From positions 96,061 to 119,121 of the forward strand of contig QZLH01000244.1 of NCBI GenBank assembly GCA_003833135.1: a DNA stretch of 23,061 bases, in the 5' to 3' direction. Positions within the stretch are counted from its first letter, which is position 1, and the number at the start of each line of letters is the position of its first letter. A program made the position numbers and the translations under genes. The DNA is from Oehlia diaphana (Eukaryota; Glomeromycota; Glomeromycetes; Glomerales; Glomeraceae). The notes beneath the pieces are model-generated. The model worked only from the letters and a program-made list of their open reading frames with translations, ran no database searches and was not told the origin of the DNA. Of the stretch, positions 1-8,874 are shown piece after piece.

Positions 1-98
1 TTCCGTATCTCAAAACGTATCTAGACGTATCTAGACGTATCTAGACGTATCTCTCAGTATACAAAACGTATCTTTCAGTATAAAAAACGTATCTACTT
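1..98. repeat. 10-bp tandem repeat, ACGTATCTAG unit, with longer degenerate copies
   Basis: The unit ACGTATCTAG recurs back to back about three times near bases 16-50. It then continues as two 20-23 bp derivatives that insert CAGTATA plus an A-rich spacer before the next ACGTATCT. The array is cut by the window edge, so its true length is unknown. Because the unit is not a multiple of three and contains TAG in one frame, it is unlikely to be coding. It may be an intron or upstream part of the exon that follows. Confidence 0.8.
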
Positions 99-147
99 TT
101 TTTATAGGGGGGACGTTACTTACCGTCCCTTTTTCCTTTTATTATAG

Positions 148-274
148 GAATGAATTACTTAGATTTCTTTGTAAAGCAAAAGTATGGGATAATTTAGGAG
201 TAGAAGGAGTAAAAATTAAAAAAATTAATAAATATTTTGAAAAATTAAATAATGTATCTTCTATAAATAAGTAA
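148..274 (+). CDS. Putative last exon of a gene entering from the left edge; product unknown
   Basis: A pyrimidine-rich stretch ending in TTATTATAG at 147 looks like a 3' splice site. From 148 one frame is open to TAA at 272-274. It gives 41 residues after a split codon, starting NELLRFLCKAKVWDNLGVEG and ending in a Lys/Asn-rich tail. The composition (Trp, Cys, charged residues, no homopolymer translation) is protein-like, and codons are AT-ending. The 5' part of the gene would lie in or before the tandem repeat at the window edge. I do not recognise the family. An open run of this length can occur by chance at this base composition, so the call rests on the splice site plus the composition. 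Confidence 0.35.
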
Positions 275-337
275 AATCAATTAATACTACTAAAAAAGAG
301 TTGCTTTAAATTCAATTCCTTTGTTAATTTCATTCAT

Positions 338-359
338 AATGCATTGGTAACAATGCATT
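338..359. repeat. Perfect 9-bp inverted repeat (hairpin)
   Basis: AATGCATTG is followed by a GTAA loop and CAATGCATT, an exact 9-bp stem. It lies between the end of the rightward exon (274) and the end of the leftward coding fragments (376). It could serve as a 3'-end structure shared by convergent genes, but that role is inferred. Confidence 0.6.
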
Positions 360-375
360 TTTAACATAATAAATG

Positions 376-790
376 TCATATACTATCAACATCATTTATT
401 TTGGCACGAATGCTTATTATAAAATCTACTGCTAAATTTCCACCCGCCTCACAGCGACATTTGTTACTATTACATTCACTCCTACAATTAATTACTTACA
501 ATATATATAGTAATGCATTACCTTTAAAAACGTGGAACTTAAATACAATATTCTTTTTAATTAATTGATTTAATTTTTAATGATTTAATTTCAATTAAAC
601 AATTCACTATACTAAATTATTTTTCATTTCTATTAATCTCACATTAAAATTCTTGTTTCTGTATACTTCATTACGTATAATTTCTACCACCCATTTAAGT
701 TAAATTCTTTCTTTTGTGTTCAAAGCAATTTCATTCTTCACACAAAATTCGCCATTTAATTTCAAACTTGTTAAATTATATTAGTGTGAT
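376..790 (-). pseudogene. Decayed coding fragments downstream of the F-box pseudogene
   Basis: On the minus strand from about 790 to 610, one frame reads TSLKLNGEFCVKNEIALN, meets a single TAA, then continues in the same frame with LKWVVEIIRNEVYRNKN and ends at TAG. A second block (481-376) opens after a TTGTAG splice-like site. It reads SECNSNKCRCEAGG followed by an aliphatic stretch, and ends at TGA. The C-x4-C-x-C spacing could be part of a small zinc-binding or cysteine-rich repeat, but too few cysteines remain to name it. The fragments may belong to the same old gene as the F-box remnant upstream, or to another insertion. I could not join the two blocks with phase-consistent splice sites. 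Confidence 0.25.
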
Positions 791-817
791 AAGAAATCGT
801 TGGTATTAGGTGGTCTA

Positions 818-1493
818 CTAGTCAAACTGAAATTTTGTATTGTTCTTGCATATTTTTGTTAGAGATAACTCAAGAGCCTCAATAAATTCTTCGTCATGCA
901 TTCCACTAAAATAACTTGTTGTTGAAGGACTAATATTAAATAGCCTGTAAAGTCCAATTAATCTAATAAATCCATGATTATTGTCTTTCTTACTAATATG
1001 AAGTTCCAATTCTCTAATATATTTACACATCCCTATTAATCAAAAGAATACTCTTATCTAAAGTTCTAAACTAGTGCTGCAACTGAGAAATTCAATATCT
1101 GATAGGAAAAACTTAAATCCAGGTAAAAGATATATTTGATGGTTAAAGTTCCAAGGTATATCACTGTAATAATAAACTGATTCTACCTAAATCTAATCTA
1201 AATGCTTACAAAAACTAATATGATTAAATAAAGGTTTCTTGTATGAATCGAATGAAAAATAAATATCTTGATTTTTTAAATTATTTCTTGATTCAACTGA
1301 TAAATGTAAAATAAGTAAATTCAGTAGAAATCTCTCATTTGACAAACTAAATTATCTTAAGGGTTTCTCCATAGGATGGATAAGAATCTCACACCAAATA
1401 TTATTAACTAAGAAGCAAGAAAGAAGAGTCTTTCTATCATTATGCGACTCTAACAATATGATATAAGAGGTCAAAGATTAATAATTTGGACAT
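818..1493 (-). pseudogene. F-box/LRR protein pseudogene (Glomeromycota-type family)
   Basis: Reading the minus strand from ATG at 1493 gives a family-like order of motifs spread over all three frames. MSKLLIFDLLYHIV comes first, then an F-box core CFLVNNIWCEIL (1417-1382). ILWRNP follows in another frame (1377-1360), then SVESRNNLKNQDIYF and PLFNHISFCKHLD (1333-1196). PWNFNHQIYLLPG with DIEFLSCSTSLEL ends at TAG at 1058, and the last block is the LRR-like MCKYIRELELHISKKDNN (1030-818). F-box proteins bind Skp1 in SCF ubiquitin ligases and recruit targets through the repeat region; large families of them are a feature I associate with arbuscular mycorrhizal fungi. At least four frame changes and several stops show that it cannot make the full protein. 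The order is so regular that introns alone do not explain the breaks. The family assignment is from motif memory, not a search. Confidence 0.8.
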
Positions 1494-2437
1494 AATTATT
1501 ATTATTCTTGATAAAAAGATTATCAATTAAAATTAATTAATAACAATGTGAGATAGATATTTATACACGTTATAGTCTATAGTAACAAGGAAACGGAAAT
1601 TAGATGCATCACCATGTACTTGACGGACGGCAATAGAAAGCCACACAGCTACAAGATTAAGATATTATTGGTGGTATGTGGATCACGCAATATTTATCAG
1701 AAATTATGCAATGCCACTTCTATAAGGTATTTACACAGTTATATTATACAGTATATCATATAATTTTATTAATAATAAAAGTTTGTTTAATATAGTTACA
1801 AAGGTGATAATGATAATCTCTTTATTCATACCTGCACAGTACCATAATTTTCCGCAAAATTTAACTGCAAGCCTCGCGGGCGTATGCCAACGTGATCGCT
1901 CAACACCTTAGCAAGCCACAAAAAATCTAATCTAATCAGAATTTTAATTAAAAAATTTGTTAATAGAATAAAAATATAAAAGAAAAAATTTACAGCTTTA
2001 ATGTTGGGCAGAAAAAAAAAAAGAATTGGTTAAATAAATCAAAATTGACATTCAAAATTAACCTTGACGCTTTAAGTAAACTTGCAGAACAGACAAATAC
2101 ACATACCGCATGTTTCTTTTAAAATTATATTGTTAAAATTTATTTTTACATAACTTTTAATAAATTCACGTGATACGTGTATGAACACCCCGTGTAAATC
2201 AACAATCATAAAAATCATGTAAACTTTAGTTCACATTTAATAAAAAAAATGCAGGAAGTTTACATCTTTAAAATTTTGCAAATAGCTGATTAATTAATTA
2301 ACCATTGTTGGTAATTCGTCTTCTTACATGAATAATAATGCAGTAATATTTAGATGATGATTAACTATATATAACATATAAAATACGGTAACATTGAATT
2401 AAGGAAGATAAAATTCACAGAGAAAGAGAAATATTAA
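1494..2437. other. AT-rich spacer with one GC-richer island
   Basis: I find no supported gene here. At about 1866-1920 a short GC-richer island (GCCTCGCGGGCGTATGCC and the following 30 bases) stands out from the background and may be a remnant of a dispersed repeat. A CACGTG E-box lies near 2168. This stretch would hold the promoters of the divergent F-box remnant (left) and the possible gene at 2438 (right). Confidence 0.4.
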
Positions 2438-2814
2438 AGACATCAAGAAATTTTTTCAAATTCAAAAGGTATGCAATAATAGGTAAAATATATGTCATTA
2501 AGTCCTTGGATTAATAAATCAAATTTTCTTTTATAGATTATTATTCGATAGAACTAGAGTTTGACATAGATATTAAAAGGTATTTAAGGTTTAAAATTTT
2601 TGGTCCATCATTACATAACTTAAATTCAAACGATTTGAATATTATTAGCTCAAACATACTCGGAAAAAAGCGAAATATTGAAGAATTAGAAATCAATTCT
2701 TATGGAAATAGTGGTATATATTAATTTGACTATACGTTATCAATATTGAGTTTATATTTATTAATTCTTATACATTTTTAATTTAAAAAAATAGGAAAGT
2801 ATATTAAAAATTAA
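2438..2814 (+). CDS. Possible three-exon gene tail, product unknown
   Basis: Three open blocks join in frame through two canonical GT-AG introns. Exon 2438-2468 is followed by an intron 2469-2536 (GTATGC...TTTTATAG, 68 nt). Exon 2537-2713 is followed by an intron 2714-2794 (GTATAT...AAATAG, 81 nt). The last exon, 2795-2814, ends in TAA. Each split codon closes correctly (G|AT, G|GA). The middle exon is open in only one frame and reads, in part, YYSIELEFDIDIKRYLRF and ILGKKRNIEELEINSYG, a charged, protein-like sequence. An AATAAA polyadenylation-type signal follows at about 2823. The 5' end is missing: the first exon meets a TAA just upstream and has no ATG, so the gene either has a further exon that I cannot place or is decayed. 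The IEELEI segment is faintly LRR-like, but I do not assign a family. Confidence 0.4.
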
Positions 2815-3557
2815 ATCAACTTAATAAAGTTTTCTCTCACAGGCCGTTAAGTGTAAACGAGATATGAATCTGAGGAAAAAAATCCGAATTAATAGAATAA
2901 ATATTCTTCGTATATAATTTATATTTTTTTTTTTTGCATTTTTTATGTACGCTATGCGATACTTATATTATTTAAGAGATATCATTAAACATGTATAACG
3001 ATAATTGGATATTAATATTACTTACAAAACATAAAAATAGGGTTTATAAAACATTCATTATTATATTTAATAAACACGAAGCTGAAACACTTTTTGCTTC
3101 AATATTCACGGTATTTTAATAAACTTTTTATAGAATTCTTAATAACTTGGCGCAGCCAAAGCCTTGAATTGTTAGTTTACATGTGTAATATTTTATCATC
3201 AAAAATTAATATCTAACGTCATGAAATCACATTTGTCTGGTTATACGCAAAAACTCCTGATAGTAATATTGATAGTGAGCTTCTGTTACATTTTTGGCGC
3301 AGCAAGACATAGTTGTTGGGTCACGTGTTCTACACCCATTTATATTGCGTAGTGAAAATAATTCTTGAATTAGTTGAAATTAAATAATAAAGTACTATTA
3401 TATCATCGATAGTCTATGAACTGAACGTGAGAAATTTTTAACAATTAAATCATGTGATATTACTGTATTTATTCTGTTTTTTAGTCAAACGCTCAAACAT
3501 TGTTAACAGACTTTTACCAAAATATATATATATCATACATATGATAAAATAATGAAA
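2815..3557. other. Spacer between convergent genes
   Basis: No gene is seen. The only notable feature is a short direct repeat, TTGGCGCAGC, at about 3147 and 3293. The first copy can fold as TTGGC-GCAG-CCAA. The spacer should contain the 3' ends of the gene at 2438-2814 and of the secreted-protein gene on the opposite strand. Confidence 0.4.
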
Positions 3558-4392
3558 TTAGAGTATTAATGGGCAAGAAAAGTAACCTTGAAGTGCTTCT
3601 AAATTATTACCAAAGACGTTATTTAAAATCACGTCCGGTACTGAAAAATTATCCATCCAAGTTTTATATTCTTTAATCATATTCTTGCCACATTCCCCAC
3701 AATAACCCACCAATTCCATAGGAATTTGAATACGAGTTCCATCTTTCTTATAAACGTATTTAAAATCATATGAAAATTGTACATTTCCTTCAGGAATTTC
3801 TTTCTTTAACCAATCAACTAATGGTTTAATAGCTTCAATACCGCATAATTCTAAAATTATATTAAATTTTTAAATAAATAATACCTTTTTTTTTTTAAAA
3901 AAAAAAAATAAACAAAATTATTAAATTGTAAATTTTGAACTTACCACCACTTGAGGTTTTATGACATATAGAATTATGTTCAGGTACGGCCGAATAATAG
4001 GAAAGTATAGTAGCGTAAGAGGAGACAACAGTATGATCAAGTAACGAAGGATTTGCGCTCCAATCAATGTAAACTGTTAATTCATTGGCACATTTTTCCT
4101 CAACTTTTTTCCATATTTTTTTACCCTCATCGTAACTGCATGAGAAATCAGCTGAACATGAGTTTTTAATGATTTCATTATAGACAGTTAAATTATACTT
4201 TAAAAAAAAAGAACTATGTTCTATTTCATTAAATAAGTTACTGAAGAAACCACATCCTAATGGATCTCTTCCAAAATCCCAGACTTCATTTTGACATTCA
4301 TTACAAAGGGAAACACCGAAACGTTCTTCACACGTTAATTCGGCGTTAGCATTAATGATTAGTAAAGCAACGAAAAAAATAAGAAATTTCAT
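3558..4392 (-). CDS. Secreted cysteine-rich protein, two exons, 246 residues
   Basis: Exon 1 is 4392-3945 and exon 2 is 3850-3558. The 94-nt intron (3944-3851) starts GTAAGT and ends TTTTAG. Splicing joins G|AA and avoids a hydrophobic read-through tail that unspliced translation would give. The protein starts with a clear signal peptide, MKFLIFFVALLIINANA, with a likely cut before ELTC. The mature part carries 12 cysteines (21, 30, 33, 47, 79, 85, 101, 143, 152, 200, 203, 242), including CNEC and CGEC pairs. There are possible N-glycosylation sites at Asn67 and Asn217 and no membrane anchor. An even cysteine count and wide spacing suggest a disulphide-bonded extracellular protein; a saposin-like or enzyme fold cannot be told apart by eye. 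No catalytic motif is recognised. A host- or soil-facing secreted (effector-like) role is an inference. A TATAAA lies only about 20 nt upstream of the ATG, and a 74-nt A run about 140 nt upstream. Confidence 0.85.
3886..3908. repeat. T11/A12 back-to-back palindrome inside the intron
   Basis: Eleven T are followed directly by twelve A, inside the intron of the secreted-protein gene. It is one of five such structures in the window. On the transcribed strand it places a T run and an A run between donor and acceptor, so it could fold within the intron RNA. Confidence 0.9.
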
Positions 4393-4527
4393 TTTTGATT
4401 AAAAATTATTTTTATAAATGAAATATTTTAGAATAACAAAAAGGTGTATGTTTAGGAATGAAAAAAATTGATGAATATTTATATTTATTCATGATGTTAT
4501 GGAAATCAATATTATAAAAGTTTCCGT

Positions 4528-4528
<1 letters not shown>

Positions 4529-4605
<77 letters not shown>

Positions 4606-4629
4606 ACCGAAAAAAAAAAAAAAAAAAAA
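4529..4629. repeat. Poly(A) tract, 74 nt plus 20 nt
   Basis: An uninterrupted run of 74 A (4529-4602) is followed by TCTACCG and another 20 A. It lies upstream of the minus-strand secreted-protein gene, where it reads as poly(dT). Such tracts exclude nucleosomes in fungal promoters, so a promoter role is possible. An old retroposed tail is the alternative. The exact length may be affected by sequencing error. Confidence 0.9.
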
Positions 4630-4974
4630 GAAAAATTTAAAAATAGAAATTGAAGCAAGAGAACAACATACAAAAAGTCAGCCACAAGCAATTATCATAA
4701 TCAATATGATTTAGCCATAATTGGAAATTTTATTAAAAGGAAAACAAATGCATGAATTATTCGCATAAACTATATAATGATTTTAATTGAATATGTTATT
4801 ATTTACAAAAATCAGGTTAAAAGAGAGGCGTGCATTTATATACATAAAATACGTTTTTTGTTGAAATAAAAAGATAATCATTATCTTAGTTATATTGGAT
4901 GATAAACGAAAAATGTTGGTCGATTTCATATAAATCATTCCATATAAACCCTTTCTATATTTAGTACTTTTCTA

Positions 4975-5175
4975 ATGGAATTAATTCCGGTTGCACAGTT
5001 AATTAAGATATTTATAACTATACTAACTACCGTTTATGTACGGCATAAAGCCATAAACCTTGATAATTTATTGCACATGAAAATCATAATAGTGATACTT
5101 TACTTTTATGTGGCTTTTAACAGTATAGATCAAGTTGACAAAAACCGAGTCTACAATACTTACTACTATTTTTGA
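4975..5175 (+). CDS. Weak 66-residue ORF, hypothetical
   Basis: A true ATG at 4975 opens a frame to TGA at 5173. The product starts MELIPVAQLIKIF and has a hydrophobic stretch (IIIVILYFYVAF) in the second half, so it would be a single-pass membrane peptide. Composition is mostly AT-codon residues, there is no recognised motif, and no splice or promoter signal supports it. An ORF of this length is expected by chance at this base composition, so I list it only as a possibility. Confidence 0.2.
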   Translation: MELIPVAQLIKIFITILTTVYVRHKAINLDNLLHMKIIIVILYFYVAFNSIDQVDKNRVYNTYYYF

Positions 5176-5610
5176 TTTTTATAAAGAGAAGAATAATGAC
5201 ATCATATAACATTTGCCATTCTTACTTAAATTATCAATAAAATTAAAGTTGTATTTGAAATATAAATAGTTTTGGCCAAAATTAATTTATGCAAATAGCC
5301 GTGATATTCTATACATTTAAAATAATTACATATAGGTAATCCTCGACAAGGAACCAAAAAAAAGGAAATAATTAGAACTGGAGAATCATACTTAGTGACG
5401 AGCCATTATGATCTATGTTGAAAATCATTTAATTTATAGAATTTTTAGGAAATATTTGAACTAAAATTGCAAAGATCTTCATAAATACTGTTTCACCTAA
5501 CCTGAATTTTCTTCTGGGAAGATAATTACATGATCACTAACTCCGTGTGATTTTTATTTTTTATCGTTTGCATAAAAGCGTCAAAATTCTGAAAATAAAA
5601 AAAATCGAAT

Positions 5611-5730
5611 TTTGAAATTTTTTTTCAGATGTAAAAAGATCTACGCCGCATTTTTGTGTTCCCAAAACTTCCTTTTTTAGAAACCTATGCGGTGTAAATC
5701 TTTTTCAATTTCGAAATTTCAAATTTCAAT
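5611..5730. mobile_element. MITE-like hairpin element, about 120 bp
   Basis: The left arm (about 5611-5650) ends in GTAAAAAGATCTACGCCGCA. The right arm (5688-5730) starts TGCGGTGTAAATCTTTTT and continues with a TTTC/GAAA-rich end that complements the left side with several mismatches. The loop is about 37 nt. The GC-richer tip in an AT-rich spacer and the long imperfect inverted repeat fit a small non-autonomous foldback element. No clear target-site duplication was found. Confidence 0.55.
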
Positions 5731-5817
5731 ACTTTATTACAGTATTATAAAAGGAAGTTATATTTTATATAACAATATAAGTATAATCATTATTTAATTT
5801 TTCTAAAATTATCTTAA

Positions 5818-6064
5818 ATCACGGATAATAATTTTGTGCCATTAGGTTGTGAAAATATTGGAATAATATCAAAAAGTGAGATTACTATAGCTATTGAAAA
5901 TCTATTGCGAATTTATAAGATAGCTTTAAAGAAAATCCGATTCACAATTCACGACTAAATAATTTATTGCGATCGACATGTCTGATAACAATGATTCTTA
6001 TTAAATTACGTCTATAAATATAGGAACTAGTAGTAAAGGTGGTAATTCTAATCATAGTAGTTAA
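5818..6064 (+). pseudogene. Possible decayed coding fragments
   Basis: From 5818 one frame runs 46 codons to TAA at 5956, including FVPLGCENIGIISKSEI and a basic, aliphatic end. About 20 bases later an ATG at 5979 opens MSDNNDSY, meets TAA, then stays open in the same frame as ITSINIGTSSKGGNSNHSS to the stop ending at 6064. The second part looks like the low-complexity N-terminus common in fungal proteins, interrupted by one stop. Neither part is recognised, and both lengths are within chance expectation, so the support is weak. Confidence 0.22.
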
Positions 6065-6170
6065 ATAGATTTATTTTTTTAGACTAGTCAAACATATTAT
6101 GTTAGTTAATAACAAAATTGTATGTTATTTTGGTTTGTATACTTTGGCGAGGTGATGCTTAGCGTCAAAA

Positions 6171-6201
6171 TTGTGGTCCCATGTTTTTTGCAGGGCCACA
6201 A
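6171..6201. repeat. 9-10 bp inverted repeat
   Basis: TTGTGGTCCC and GGGCCACAA pair with a single bulged T across a 12-nt loop. It stands alone in spacer and resembles the tip of a small foldback repeat. Confidence 0.5.
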
Positions 6202-6215
6202 ATACTAATTTATCC

Positions 6216-6232
6216 TTTTTTTTAAAAAAAAA
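6216..6232. repeat. T8/A9 back-to-back palindrome
   Basis: Eight T are followed directly by nine A. A short (AAAT)n microsatellite lies just downstream at about 6251-6273. Confidence 0.85.
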
Positions 6233-6334
6233 GTCAACCCCTACTTTTTGAAAATAAATAAATAAATAAATAATTTATCTAAATTTATTTTCATTGACCA
6301 TTTTTCTTGACAAGTTACTTCTTTTAGATTGGTC

Positions 6335-6363
6335 TTTTTTTTTTTTTAAAAAAAAAAAAAAAA
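6335..6363. repeat. T13/A16 back-to-back palindrome
   Basis: Thirteen T are followed directly by sixteen A, the longest of the five structures of this kind in the window. Confidence 0.9.
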
Positions 6364-7506
6364 TTGTTTAACAGGTGACCATCTTTGAAACGTCAACATG
6401 CAACAGAGTTTCTGGAAATGCAGCTTATTTTAAAAACATTATCAAATTAATGATTTGTAATCAAGTAAAATGAATTATTAATAAAAATTATAAAAGTCTT
6501 TTATGTTGAGTAAAATTCATTGTAAAATTTTATAAAAATCATACGATATATTTATTTACTGTTTCACATATGTTTACGCCATTTGAAATTAATTATTTAA
6601 TGTTTTAATTTAAAAAATTTAAAATAAACAACATAATTATTTTAATAATAAAGAAACAAAAATACTTTGCAGTAACCCGTGATTTGTTCATGCAGTTAAG
6701 AAATCTGCCAACGATCTATTATCCAACATGTGACGACACGATCTTATGAAATTGTCGATTAACAACTAATGCTATTAAATAGGTGGTAAATAACATCGAG
6801 AATTAGTAGTGAAAATTAATCTAAGATATTGCTTATTAGCGATGAATCTGCCAATTTATTTTATTCATATTTTTGATAATTTTTACTAGTTAGTTTTAAT
6901 CCCTATTTATTATCCCTTTTACAAAATTTCATTACCTTATAAATTAACGCCTTTGTTGATCCTATTGTTCTTTGCATTCTTTGTGTAATTCCTTTTAAAG
7001 GTCTAGAACAAATCTATAGAACGTCTTTATCATACTTCGATTGAAACAAAAAAAGGAAATCTGATGTTATCTGAATTTGTCCAAAATTATTAAAATTATC
7101 ACGGGTTTTAGCCGACGGGATCTGCAAATTTACTCCATCTGTCATCCATTAATTCTTTTAAAGTATGATGTTACGTAACGCATGCATTGTATATAATTAC
7201 TAATATACCATTATGTATTTCTAACCTTATATTTTTATATATTTTACATTAAATATAATAAAGGAATGAGTGTTACTAACAACAAAAAAAAAAAAATCTT
7301 CCTTATCTCTTCATTACGTTAGCCATTCGCATTTACAGAAGATAAAATTCCACACTACCGCTTTCTCTTTATCTAGTGATACTGAAAATTCCTAACAATA
7401 CAAAATAATACATCTAATAATAGAATAATTTATTGATGAAAATCACGATGATTTAATGTGAAAGATTTCCGATTATCTTCATCATTACAGGCCACATTTT
7501 ATATTT
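6364..7506. other. AT-rich spacer, no supported gene
   Basis: Both strands are broken by frequent stops. A short minus-strand ATG near 7150 (MDDRWSKFADPVG, then stop) is too small to call. Confidence 0.4.
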
Positions 7507-7743
7507 TTATAATTTTCTAAAATATATAAAGTGCAATTTTAATACACAATTTTGTTCTTTTAATATTTTTCTCATGTTATAAAATTGTTTCTCTTGTAAT
7601 TCGTAATATCTTTTATATATTGTTTCAATACCCGTTATTATATTAACTTTGTCGACATCAAAACTAATCAACAAAGCTACCAGAAATACGAACGATTCCG
7701 CCTTAATTAATGAAGGCGCGCTTGATCGGCAAGTCATGTACAT
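7507..7743 (-). CDS. Weak 78-residue ORF, hypothetical
   Basis: An ATG at 7743 follows a TTAG that could be a 3' splice site. The product has a hydrophobic segment (FVFLVALLISF) near residues 18-28, then a charged, probably helical part (YKRYYELQEKQFYNMRKIL) and a short end. This arrangement, one membrane segment plus a coiled-coil-like stretch, is protein-like, but no family is recognised. The last ten or so codons are AT-rich and may be intron or UTR. It could be an exon of a longer gene or chance. Confidence 0.25.
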   Translation of the reverse strand: MYMTCRSSAPSLIKAESFVFLVALLISFDVDKVNIITGIETIYKRYYELQEKQFYNMRKILKEQNCVLKLHFIYFRKL

Positions 7744-7779
7744 CTAATCCAATTCCGGTTAGTGAAATTTTAATCGGAT

Positions 7780-8450
7780 TTCAAATATTTTTTTTTTTTT
7801 TTAATTTTCATTTTTTTTTCTTGAACCGATCTTTTAATTTTGGTTCTTTCTGTTTTTCCAAATTTCCACCTTCTCTTCCGAAACACCTAATACTTTTCCT
7901 TTTTTTTTCTTTTTAAAATATTTTTCGTTTTTTTTTCCTCTTTTTTTTTTTGTTTTTTTCATTCTTCCCCGTTTAGATTTGGTTATTTTTCCAAAACCGA
8001 AAAATTATTATTATTATTAATTTATTAAATAATTCTATTGTTTCGGCCTTTTAAGACCGATTTTTTTTTATATTATTTTTTTCGGTCCTTTTTTTTAGAC
8101 CGTATTATTAATTTTTTTCTTGGTTTTTTTTTCGGTCTTTTTTGTCCGAATTATTGTCCTTTTTTTTAGAATTTTCTTCGGTACTTATTTTTTTTTCTTT
8201 CCCTTTTTTAAACCGATTTCTTTCTTCTTTCTCCCAAATGTTATTTTCTTTTTCTTTCGAATTTTTTTTTATTTTTCTTCCTTTTTCCCTTTCGGTTTCT
8301 TTTTCCTCCCCCTAATTTTTTTTTTCGTTTTTATTTTTTATTTTTTCCGGTTGGCTTTTTTTTCCAATCCGAAAAATTTTTTCCCCTTTCCTTTGACGGT
8401 TTGGCTTTTTTTCTTTTAACCCCAATTTTTTTTTTCCGAATACCATTTAG
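7780..8450. repeat. Polypyrimidine (T-rich) tract with short GC-tipped hairpins
   Basis: About 670 bases of the plus strand are dominated by T runs, broken by small CGG/CCG-containing motifs that often pair across the T loops: GAACC/GGTTC (7823/7842), TCGG/CCGA (8043/8057), CGGTC/GACCG (8083/8098), TTCGG/CCGAA (8131/8146) and CGGTTGG/CCAATCCG (8348/8364). TTTTTTTTAGACCG-like strings also resemble 3' splice sites. Long Phe-rich reading frames across it are artefacts of T runs. Function unknown. The design resembles the array at 14.27-15.31 kb. Confidence 0.7.
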
Positions 8451-8874
8451 ATTTGGATCGGTGATCGGATCGATGTTGTGGCAACGTGGAAATTGCCTTT
8501 TTTTCCCTAATAATATTTTTTTTAGGTTGTACCAGGCTCAATAATAGAATAACATAATTACTTATTTTTGTAACAATATTTTTTTTCATGACAATAGATC
8601 GTTATAATTAATTTTTTGGGAATTTTTTTTTCATATTAATTAGTCAGATATTTTTTTTCTATAACAATAGATTGCTATAATGAATTTCTTTTGAGATATG
8701 GTAACAATAATAATAATATGTATTTTTTTCAACGGAGGATGTAATTTTTTTTTAATGTTACAATGGAATTTTTTAAGACAAAAAAAGAAAAAAGATATTT
8801 TTTGTAATAATGTAACAATAAACTACTTATTGTTTTTGTAATGAATGTTTTTTCTTGTTTCTATTGTACAGTAG

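Noticed and set aside
4499..4714. Lysine-rich 71-residue plus-strand frame
   Set aside because: It is the translation of the poly(A) tract; no protein signal remains outside the Lys run.
8120..8419. Phe-rich 99-residue plus-strand frame
   Set aside because: It is a product of T runs in a low-complexity tract; residues are almost only Phe and AT-codon neighbours.
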